Source: WHSM01 sp050701635 (GTDB lineage: Bacteria; Actinomycetota; Actinomycetes; Mycobacteriales; Micromonosporaceae). Taken from it: a stretch of 13,727 nucleotides of DNA. Location: positions 1-13,727 of the forward strand of contig JBOGDF010000130.1 of the NCBI GenBank assembly GCA_050701635.1. The letters run 5' to 3'. How positions within the stretch are numbered: position 1 is the first letter of the stretch; the number at the start of each line of letters is the position of its first letter. This document shows positions 5,439-11,786 of this stretch, one piece after another. The position numbers were made by a program, and so were the translations under genes. The notes under the pieces were generated by a model. That model saw only the letters and a program-made list of their open reading frames with translations, did no database searches and was not told the DNA's origin.

Positions 5439-6662
5439 TTACCCCGCGGGGCTGGCGAGCCGGGCGGCCTTCAGCGACAGGTAGTGCCGCTCGGGGATGC
5501 TGGCGGTACGCTCCGCCGCCGCCCGGTAATGCGCGATCGCGGCGGAGTGGGCGCCGGCCATCTCGTACAGGTGGCCCCGTACGGCGTCGAGCCGGTGGTG
5601 GCCGGCCAGCGCGTCGTCCAGCTCCGTCAACAGCTCCAACCCGGTCGCGGGGCCGTGCACCATCGCGGCGGCGACCGCCCGGTTCAGCCGCGCCATCGGG
5701 CTGTCGGAGACGCGTACCAGGACGTCGTACAGGGCGAGGATCTGTGGCCAGTCGGTCTCCGCGACGCTGGCCGCCTCGTCGTGGACGGCCTGGATCGCCG
5801 CCTGCAGCTGGTACGGGCCGACCGCACCGCGCTGCAACGCCGCGGTGACCAGCTCGACCCCCTCGGCGATCGCCGCTTGGTCCCACAGCCCGCGGTCCTG
5901 CTCGGCGAGCGGGATCAGCTCTCCCTCCCGGGTGGTACGCGCGCCGCGCCGGGCCTCGGTGAGCAGCATCAGCGCCAGCAGCCCGGCGACTTCGGGGTGT
6001 TCCGGGAGCCGCCGGTGCGCCGCCCGGGTCAGCCGGATCGCCTCGCCCGCCAGCTCGTGGCGCTGGGCGGTGGGACCGGCGCTGCTCACGTACCCCTCAT
6101 TGAAGATCAAATAGAGCACGTGCAGCACCGACGCCAGGCGCTGCGGAAACTCCTGAGCATGGGGGGTACGGAACGCCGCACCGGATGCCTTGATCCGGGC
6201 CTTGGCGCGGCTGATCCGCTGCGCCATGGTCGCCTCCGGCACCAGGAACGCGCGCGCGATCTCCGCCGTGGTCAGGCCGCCCACCGCGCGCAGCGTCAAC
6301 GCGATCGCCGACGCCGGCGACAGCGCCGGATGCGCGCACAGGAACAGTACGGTCAGCGTGTCGTCGCGGGTCTCGGTCTCCACCGCCACCGGCGCCTGCG
6401 CCGCCACCACCTGCTCGCGGCGGCGGCGCGCGGTCTCGCTGCGCACCTGGTCGGCCATCCGCCGGTACGCCACCTGGATCAGCCACCCGCGCGGCTGCTC
6501 CGGTACGCCCGACTCCGGCCACTGCAGCGCCGCCGCCAGCAGCGCCTCCTGTACGGCGTCCTCGGCGGCGTAGAAGTCTCCGTACCGGCGTACGACGGCG
6601 CCGAGGACCTGCGGCGCCAGCTCGCGCAGCAGGTCCTCGGTACGGCGGTCGGAGGTGGTCAC
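5439..6662 (-). CDS. ECF42-type RNA polymerase sigma factor with C-terminal DUF6596/TPR-like extension
   Basis: A 407-residue sigma factor. Region 2 is at about 10-78 (AVVRRYGDFYAAEDAVQEALLAA, then PRGWLIQVAYRRMAD), region 4 at about 103-160 (LFLCAHPALSPASAIALTLR, GGLTTAEIARAFLVPEATMAQRISRAKARI). The long C-terminal part carries LHVLYLIFNEGY (180-191), DRGLWDQAAIAEG (256-268), GPYQLQAAIQAVHDEA (282-297) and a helical tail with repeats to 402. These are hallmarks of the ECF42 group, in which the extension, not a separate anti-sigma factor, is thought to govern activity. The GTG start at 6662 overlaps the stop of the DGPF gene (GTGA); the open frame continues far upstream but only as shadow of that gene. 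It probably recognises the TGTCGA promoters at 7081-7133 and 841-894. No anti-sigma gene is present nearby, consistent with the group. Confidence 0.93.
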   Translation of the reverse strand: MTTSDRRTEDLLRELAPQVLGAVVRRYGDFYAAEDAVQEALLAAALQWPESGVPEQPRGWLIQVAYRRMADQVRSETARRRREQVVAAQAPVAVETETRDDTLTVLFLCAHPALSPASAIALTLRAVGGLTTAEIARAFLVPEATMAQRISRAKARIKASGAAFRTPHAQEFPQRLASVLHVLYLIFNEGYVSSAGPTAQRHELAGEAIRLTRAAHRRLPEHPEVAGLLALMLLTEARRGARTTREGELIPLAEQDRGLWDQAAIAEGVELVTAALQRGAVGPYQLQAAIQAVHDEAASVAETDWPQILALYDVLVRVSDSPMARLNRAVAAAMVHGPATGLELLTELDDALAGHHRLDAVRGHLYEMAGAHSAAIAHYRAAAERTASIPERHYLSLKAARLASPAG

Positions 6663-7051
6663 AGCTCCACGTCGGGTGCCTCGCCGACCTGGCGTACCTC
6701 GACCGGCATGTTCAGCGGGGTGCCGCCCGGTCCCGGCGCGGCGGACGCCTCGGCGGCCAGCTCGACCGCCCGCTCCGGGCTCTCCACGTCGACGATCCAG
6801 TAGCCCATCAGGAACTCCTTCGACTCCGGGAACGGCCCGTCGGTGACCGCCGGTGCGCCGCTCTCGGTGGCGCGTACCACCTTGGCCTGGTCCGGGAAAG
6901 TGAGCCCTTCCCCGGAGACCCACTCGCCGGCCTCGGTGAGCTGGGTGTTGAACTGGTTCATGAAATCGATGTGGGCCTTGATCTCGCCCGGCGACCACTC
7001 GGTGATCGGCTGCTCGCCGGCGTAGGTGTTCAGCAACAGCATGTACTTCAT
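6659..7051 (-). CDS. DGPF/YCII-related protein
   Basis: A 130-residue protein that begins MKYMLLLNTYAGEQP and contains the T-D-G-P-F-P-E-S-K-E-F-L-M-G-Y-W-I-V-D-V motif (DGPF at 71-74). These features define the DGPF group of YCII-like proteins, dimeric ferredoxin-like-fold proteins that in many bacteria sit beside ECF42 sigma factors. Their biochemical role is unknown. The ATG at 7051 is preceded by GAGGAG with a 6-nt spacer; an upstream in-frame ATG would start 42 codons earlier inside the promoter and is rejected. First gene of a likely three-gene operon, translationally coupled to the sigma gene through a four-base overlap, and expressed from the putative ECF42-type promoter at 7081-7133, implying positive autoregulation. 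Confidence 0.93.
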   Translation of the reverse strand: MKYMLLLNTYAGEQPITEWSPGEIKAHIDFMNQFNTQLTEAGEWVSGEGLTFPDQAKVVRATESGAPAVTDGPFPESKEFLMGYWIVDVESPERAVELAAEASAAPGPGGTPLNMPVEVRQVGEAPDVEL

Positions 7052-7080
7052 GGTGCGCTCCTCGGTTGTGTTGGCCGGTG

Positions 7081-7133
7081 CTCTCATGAGGTGATCGGAG
7101 CGCGCGGACGGTTCTCGACATCCGTACCAGAAA
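7081..7133 (-). promoter_or_regulatory. Putative ECF42-type promoter of the DGPF-sigma-SRPBCC operon
   Basis: Read on the minus strand: TTTCTGG (7133-7127), 6 nt, TGTCGA (7120-7115) as -35, a 17-nt spacer, CGATC beginning at 7097 as -10, and TCATGAGAG (7089-7081). The DGPF start codon follows 29 nt later. It matches the promoter at 841-894 in order and spacing of all core elements. The match to the published ECF42 motif (TGTCGA; CGA/TC) is from memory. Confidence 0.75.
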
Positions 7134-7201
7134 ATTTCAGGACCCGCCGCGCGGCGAGCTGCCAGGTGCTGGGCCATCCCTGTATGAGTACGTAGGACAA
7201 C

Positions 7202-7225
7202 GGAATCACCCCCGGCGGTGATTTC
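7202..7225 (+). repeat. Hairpin in the leader/upstream region of the protease gene
   Basis: AATCACC (7204-7210) pairs with GGTGATT (7217-7223) around a 6-nt loop; the stem extends to nine pairs with one G-T wobble. It is followed by a T-rich run (TTCGTTTTGT), so it looks like an intrinsic terminator or attenuator facing the protease gene. No plus-strand gene ends here, so an operator or leader role is more likely. The rest of 7134-7301 shows no gene. Confidence 0.45.
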
Positions 7226-7334
7226 GTTTTGTAATCGTCCCCGCAGGTCGTCTTAAGGCTCGGCCGCCTAGGCTGCCCGCACCGGACACAACAGTGTCTC
7301 GGTGGGGAGGCATCGGATCACGGAGGTCCTTCAG

Positions 7335-10300
7335 GTGTCAGCAGGCAAATCGGTAGGCCGCGCGCGGCTGCGCCGACCGCGGGTGGTCGGTATCGCCGCC
7401 ACCGCGGTGGTAGCGCTGGGCGTGGCGGCCTCCGGGTACGCGTTCGGGGCTGTCGACCCCGTGGGCGACGACTCGGACTCGACCGGCACATACATTGTCC
7501 AACTCGCCGGCGACCCGGTCGCCTCGTACGACGGCGGGGTAAGCGGGTTCGACGCGACCAAGCCGGAGGACGGCGAGAAGCTCGACCTGCGCAGTGCGGA
7601 CGCGAAGGCGTACCGGGGTCACCTGGCCAAGGAGCGCAAGCAGGTGCTCGCCACGGTGCCCGGCGCCAAGAAGGTGTACGACTACGACGTCGCGTTCAAC
7701 GGCTTCTCCGCGAAGCTGACCGGCGCCCAGGCCACCAAGCTGGCCCGTACCGCCGGCGTGCTGAGCGTGTCCAAGAACGAGATGCACCACGTGGACACCG
7801 TCTCCACGCCGGACTTCCTCGGCCTGACCGGCCGCAAGGGCGTCTGGCAGCGCCAGTACGGCGGCTCCGCGCGCGCCGGTGAGGGCGTCATCGTCGGCGT
7901 GGTCGACTCCGGGGTCTGGCCGGACGCCGGCAGCTTCGGCCCGCTGGCCGAGCCGCGCCCGGACGAGGACATCATCGACGCCAAGTGGAAGGGCAGCTGC
8001 GACAGCGGCTCCGAGGAGCCCGTGATCTGCAACAACAAGATCATCGGCGCCCACTACTACCACGAGGGCGTGACGCCGATCGAGGACGAGTTCGAGTCGC
8101 CGCGCGACCACGGCGGCCACGGCTCCCACACCGCGAGCACCGCCGCCGGCAACTACGGCGTCGAGGTGACGCACAACGGCGCCAACCTGGGCAAGGTCTC
8201 CGGCATGGCGCCCGCCGCCCGGCTCGCGATCTACAAGGTCTGCTGGACCGTCGCCGGTCCCGACGGCGGCTGCGGCACTGTCGACAGCGTGAAGGCGATC
8301 GACACCGCCGTCGCCGAGGGCGTCGACGTGATCAACTACTCGATCTCCGGCTCGACCACCAGTATCGTGAACCCGGTCGAGGTGGCCTTCTACCACGCCG
8401 CGAAGGCGGGCGTGTTCGTAGCGGCGTCGGCCGGCAACAGCGGCCCGGGCTCCACGGTGGCGCACAACGCGCCGTGGCAGACCACGGTCGCGGCCAGCAC
8501 CCACAACCGGGCGTTCAAGGCGTCCACCACGCTGGGCAACGGCAAGACCTACAACGGCGCCGGGCTCGGCAAGGCGCTGCCGTCCGCGCCGCTGGTCGCC
8601 TCGACCGCGGTCGGCAAGGACGGGGCCGACCCCAACCAGGTCAAGCTCTGCTACCCCGGCACCCTGGACTCGGCGAAGGCGACCGGCAAGATCGTCGCCT
8701 GCCCCCGGGGCGTGATCGCGCGTACCGACAAGTCCGCCGCGGTGAAGGAAGCCGGCGGCCTGGGTGTGATCCTCTACAACGTCACCCCGGCAGCGGATGA
8801 CATCGCCGCTGACTTCCACGACATCCCGACGGTGCACGTGAAGGCCGCCGACGGTGTCGAGGTGGCCGCGTACGCCGCCACCCCCGACGCCAGCGCGGCG
8901 CTGTCCGCCGGGGCCCGGGGCAGCCAGACCGCGCCGGCGATGGCGTCGTTCTCCTCGGCCGGCCCGGCCAAGGCGGGCGACGGCGACCTGCTCAAGCCGG
9001 ACATCACCGCACCCGGTGTGGACGTGATCGCGGCGGTCGCCCCGCCGGGGAACCACGGCCACACGTACGACTCGTACCAGGGCACCTCGATGTCCAGCCC
9101 GCACATCGCCGGTCTCGCGGCGCTGGTGGTCGGCAAGAACCCGAGCTGGTCGCCGATGGCGGTCAAGTCGGCGCTGATGACCACCGCGTACCAGACCGAC
9201 AGCACCGGTGCGCCGATCAAGCGCGGCGCGGCGAACGCCACCCCGCACGACTTCGGCGCCGGCCACGTCTCGCCGAGCAGGTCGTTCAACCCCGGCCTGG
9301 TGTACGACTCCGGACCGGCCGACTGGATCGCGTACCTGTGCGCGATCGGCCAGCTGGACCCGGCGCAGGCGCCGTGCACCGGCGTGGCGAAGATCGACCC
9401 GAGTGACTTCAACTCGCCGTCGATCGCGTCCGGGAGCCTCGCCGGCACCCAGACGATCACCCGTACGGTCACCAACGTCACCAAGAAGGCCGGCTTCTAC
9501 CGGCCGCGGCTGCAGGCGCCCGCCGGCTTCACCGCCACGGTCTCCCCGGAGCTGCTCAAGGTCGCGCCTAGCAAGACCGCGACCTACAAGGTGACGCTGA
9601 CCCGTACCAGCGCGAAGTTCGGTGACTGGTCGTACGGTTCGCTGACCTGGCTGGACGGCAAGGGCCACCAGGTGCGCAGCCCGATCGCGGTCCGTCCGGT
9701 GGCGCTCAGCGCGCCGGCCGAGGCCGCGGCGACCGGTGCCTCCGGCAGCCACGAGCTGAAGCTGGCCTCCGGGTACGACGGCACCCTGAAGGCGTCCGTG
9801 GCCGGGCTGGTGCCGGCGACGGTGACCGACCTGGCGCTGAAGAACCCGGACGGTTCGCCGTTCGACACCGCCAACCCGGCGGTCCGGGACCAGACCGGCA
9901 AGGTCACGGTCGAGGTGCCGGCGGGTACGGCGTTGGCCCGGTTCGCCACGTTCAACGCGGACTACGCCGAGGCGACCGACGTCGACGTGTTCGTCTACCA
10001 GAAGGCAGCCGACGGCAAGCTCACCCTGGTGGGCGCCAGCGCCGGCGGCGACTCCGACGAGACGGTCACGTTGAAGGCGCCGAAGGCGGGGACGTACGAG
10101 GTCTTCGTGGACCTCTACTCGCTGCCGGCCGGGCAGACCGAGGCGACCATCAAGCCGCACTCGTGGGTGGTGGGCGCCGATGCCGGCAACGCGACGGTGG
10201 ACCCGGCCAGCCAGCAGGTGACCACCGGCGGCGCCGCCACGGTCACGCTGGCCTGGCAGGGGCTGACCGCCGGCACCCGCTACCTGGGTGTGGTGACGTA

Positions 10301-10352
10301 CAACGACGGTACGGCCGACGTCGGCTCCACCGTGGTCAGCGTCAACGCCTGA
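7335..10352 (+). CDS. Secreted subtilisin-family (S8) serine protease with PA domain
   Basis: A 1005-residue exported protease. Residues 1-39 form a signal peptide: Arg-rich start, then hydrophobic VVGIAATAVVALGVAASGYAF-like core. An inhibitor_I9-type propeptide follows (about 50-155, GTYIVQLAGDPV to DVAFNGFSAKLTGAQA). The catalytic domain has Asp191 (GVVDSGVW), His262 (GGHGSHTA), the oxyanion Asn368 (ASAGNSGPG) and Ser585 (GTSMSSPHIAG). A protease-associated insert at about 430-525 (LCYPGTLDSAKATGKIVACPRG) lies between Asn and Ser. Then come a fibronectin-III-like domain (about 690-790) and a C-terminal PPC/beta-sandwich region (about 860-1003). This order matches cucumisin-like subtilases, which in actinomycetes are secreted to digest protein. 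Start: GTG 7335, with CGGAGG 8 nt upstream; the GTG at 7302 has no ribosome site. The gene ends at a strong hairpin terminator. Confidence 0.95.
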   Translation: MSAGKSVGRARLRRPRVVGIAATAVVALGVAASGYAFGAVDPVGDDSDSTGTYIVQLAGDPVASYDGGVSGFDATKPEDGEKLDLRSADAKAYRGHLAKERKQVLATVPGAKKVYDYDVAFNGFSAKLTGAQATKLARTAGVLSVSKNEMHHVDTVSTPDFLGLTGRKGVWQRQYGGSARAGEGVIVGVVDSGVWPDAGSFGPLAEPRPDEDIIDAKWKGSCDSGSEEPVICNNKIIGAHYYHEGVTPIEDEFESPRDHGGHGSHTASTAAGNYGVEVTHNGANLGKVSGMAPAARLAIYKVCWTVAGPDGGCGTVDSVKAIDTAVAEGVDVINYSISGSTTSIVNPVEVAFYHAAKAGVFVAASAGNSGPGSTVAHNAPWQTTVAASTHNRAFKASTTLGNGKTYNGAGLGKALPSAPLVASTAVGKDGADPNQVKLCYPGTLDSAKATGKIVACPRGVIARTDKSAAVKEAGGLGVILYNVTPAADDIAADFHDIPTVHVKAADGVEVAAYAATPDASAALSAGARGSQTAPAMASFSSAGPAKAGDGDLLKPDITAPGVDVIAAVAPPGNHGHTYDSYQGTSMSSPHIAGLAALVVGKNPSWSPMAVKSALMTTAYQTDSTGAPIKRGAANATPHDFGAGHVSPSRSFNPGLVYDSGPADWIAYLCAIGQLDPAQAPCTGVAKIDPSDFNSPSIASGSLAGTQTITRTVTNVTKKAGFYRPRLQAPAGFTATVSPELLKVAPSKTATYKVTLTRTSAKFGDWSYGSLTWLDGKGHQVRSPIAVRPVALSAPAEAAATGASGSHELKLASGYDGTLKASVAGLVPATVTDLALKNPDGSPFDTANPAVRDQTGKVTVEVPAGTALARFATFNADYAEATDVDVFVYQKAADGKLTLVGASAGGDSDETVTLKAPKAGTYEVFVDLYSLPAGQTEATIKPHSWVVGADAGNATVDPASQQVTTGGAATVTLAWQGLTAGTRYLGVVTYNDGTADVGSTVVSVNA

Positions 10353-10366
10353 CCTGACAGCACGCA

Positions 10367-10401
10367 CAGGGCCCCGCCGGCAGCACGCCGGTGGGGCCCT
10401 G
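10367..10401. terminator. Strong hairpin terminator between convergent genes
   Basis: CAGGGCCCCGCCGGC (10367-10381) pairs with GCCGGTGGGGCCCTG (10387-10401): a 15-bp stem with one G-T wobble and a 5-nt loop, starting 14 nt after the protease stop. There is no U-tract, as is common in actinomycetes. It can serve both strands, ending the protease transcript and the TetR transcript arriving from the right. Confidence 0.85.
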
Positions 10402-10453
10402 TCACGTCCGGGCCGCGCGAGGCCAGCGGCGCGGGCCCGCGGCGCGGCGGGGC

Positions 10454-11641
10454 TCAGGCGTTGTGGAGTACGGCACCGGCGATCGTGGCGACCTCGTCCG
10501 GGAACCCGGCACGGCGGCGGAACCGGTGCACCGTGGGCAGGTCGTTGACGATGCCGACGGCGCCTCGTACCAGGACTCCGGCCTCGGCGGCGGACAGCCC
10601 GGGACGGGCGGCGCGGAGCAGGTTGGCCCACTCGGCGTGGTGGTCGGCGCGGGCGCGCCGCAGCTGGTCGGCCTGCGCTTGCGGCAGGTGGCCCAGCTCG
10701 CCGTGCAGGGTGCTGAGCAGCTCGGTGTGGTGGTACGCGAAGTCGACGTACGCCGTCAGCACCCGGTGCAGCGCGTCGTCGACCGAGGTGGCGACCGACA
10801 GCGCGTGGCTCATCGTCATCGCCAGCCACTCGCAGCCGCGTACCAGAGTGGCGGCGAGCAGCTCCTGCTTGCTGCCGAAGTGGCGGTACACGCCGGGGCC
10901 GGTGACGCCGGCGGCGGCGCCGATCTCCTCGATGCCGACGGCGGCGTACCCCCGGGTGGCGAACAGCCGCGGGGCGACCTCCAGCAGCCGCTCCCGCCGC
11001 GACACCCGGTCCGGTAGCGGGCGCTTGCCGGCGGCGGGCGGCGGGGCGTCGCGCACCGGCAGCTCGACCGCGAGCACCGTCGACGCCATCGCTTCCAGCC
11101 GCGCCCGCAGCCGGTTGCCGGGCAGTGCGATCTGGTGGTACGCGGGGCTGGCGTGCACGCTCATCGTGGCCCAGGCGAGCAGCTCGGCGCCGGCGATGGA
11201 CAGCGCCGGCCGGGTGGCGACCAGCAGCGTGGTCTGGCGCCGCACGATGGCGCGCATCCGCTCCCGGAACTCGTCGCGGTCGGCGTCGGACAGGTGCCGA
11301 GACTCGAGCTGCCACAGCGCCGAGAACTGCCGTTTCGTGACCGCGATCCGGGCCATCGCCGTCACGATGCGCGCCAGCTGCTCGGCGGGCGGGCCGGCGT
11401 CGATCGTCGCGAGCTCGGCCTCGATCAGCCGGATCCCGTCGAAGACGGTCTCGGCCAGCAGCTCCTGCTTGCTGCCGAAGTGCCGGTAGACCGCGGAGCC
11501 GCCGATGCCGACCGCCGCCGCCACGTCGTCGATGCCGATCCGGTGGTAGCCGTGGCGCTGGAACAGCTCGGCTGCGGCGGCCGCGATCTGCTCCCTGCGG
11601 TCGGCCGGCCGCTTCACCCGCGCCGTCACCGAGCCCCTCAC
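10454..11641 (-). CDS. Dual-TetR transcriptional regulator (two fused TetR modules)
   Basis: A 395-residue protein made of two TetR/AcrR-like units in tandem. HTH 1 lies at about 15-65 (REQIAAAAAELFQRHGYHRI, VGIGGSAVYRHFGSKQELLAE), ligand domain 1 to about 195, a Pro-rich linker at 197-211, HTH 2 at 217-265 (RRERLLEVAPRLFATRGYAA, VTGPGVYRHFGSKQELLAA), and ligand domain 2 to the end. Each HTH ends in the same VYRHFGSKQELLA. This architecture is known from Mce3R of mycobacteria, a regulator of lipid genes. Its neighbour, divergently transcribed 145 bases away, is an acyl-CoA synthetase, so regulation of fatty-acid or lipid activation in response to an acyl-CoA or related ligand is likely (inference). 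GTG 11641 (GAGG 4 nt upstream) is chosen; GTG 11629 is almost equally possible. Confidence 0.92.
   Translation of the reverse strand: MRGSVTARVKRPADRREQIAAAAAELFQRHGYHRIGIDDVAAAVGIGGSAVYRHFGSKQELLAETVFDGIRLIEAELATIDAGPPAEQLARIVTAMARIAVTKRQFSALWQLESRHLSDADRDEFRERMRAIVRRQTTLLVATRPALSIAGAELLAWATMSVHASPAYHQIALPGNRLRARLEAMASTVLAVELPVRDAPPPAAGKRPLPDRVSRRERLLEVAPRLFATRGYAAVGIEEIGAAAGVTGPGVYRHFGSKQELLAATLVRGCEWLAMTMSHALSVATSVDDALHRVLTAYVDFAYHHTELLSTLHGELGHLPQAQADQLRRARADHHAEWANLLRAARPGLSAAEAGVLVRGAVGIVNDLPTVHRFRRRAGFPDEVATIAGAVLHNA
10857..10882. repeat. 26-bp direct repeat, copy in second HTH of the dual-TetR gene
   Basis: This 26-base stretch is identical to 11457-11482, exactly 600 bases (200 codons) away in the same gene and frame. 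Both encode the same conserved end of the recognition region (HFGSKQELLA). Nucleotide identity over 26 bases including synonymous positions suggests internal duplication or gene conversion. Confidence 0.8.
11457..11482. repeat. 26-bp direct repeat, copy in first HTH of the dual-TetR gene
   Basis: Partner of 10857-10882. The flanking bases diverge quickly on both sides, so only the HTH-end segment is preserved at nucleotide level. Confidence 0.8.
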
Positions 11642-11660
11642 CGCACCTCGCCTCTTTCGA

Positions 11661-11676
11661 AGTTGTGTTAGTTGTG
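11661..11676. promoter_or_regulatory. Direct repeat in the TetR/acyl-CoA synthetase intergenic region
   Basis: AGTTGTG occurs at 11661-11667 and again at 11670-11676, a 9-bp period (AGTTGTGTTAGTTGTGG). It lies 20 nt upstream of the dual-TetR start codon within the 145-base divergent spacer. A possible plus-strand promoter, TTGTGT (11663-11668) to TAGCAC (11687-11692) with an 18-nt spacer, overlaps it. This is a candidate operator for the adjacent regulator; TetR sites are usually palindromic, so the direct-repeat form is unusual. Confidence 0.4.
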
Positions 11677-11786
11677 GTTCACTTCCTAGCACAGATGTCG
11701 CCGTACTCATAGCGGTCAGAGTCGATCCCGGGGCGGGTATAGGTCGACAGATCAGTGAATCGTGGTTTCCTGTGAGGAGATGTGCG

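Noticed and set aside
5443..5452. Palindrome CCCCGCGGGG near the sigma-factor stop
   Set aside because: Short, lies in coding sequence, and is expected by chance at this GC content.
7338..11315. 1325-codon open frame on the minus strand
   Set aside because: It lies antisense to the protease and crosses into the dual-TetR gene out of frame. Its product is Arg/Gly/Ala/Val-rich without recognisable domains; long antisense frames are expected in GC-rich genes.
11745..11775. TGTCGA on the minus strand in the TetR/acyl-CoA synthetase spacer as a third sigma target
   Set aside because: The nearest CGA lies at 19 nt, not 17, and both the TTTCTGG and TCATGAGAG elements are missing.
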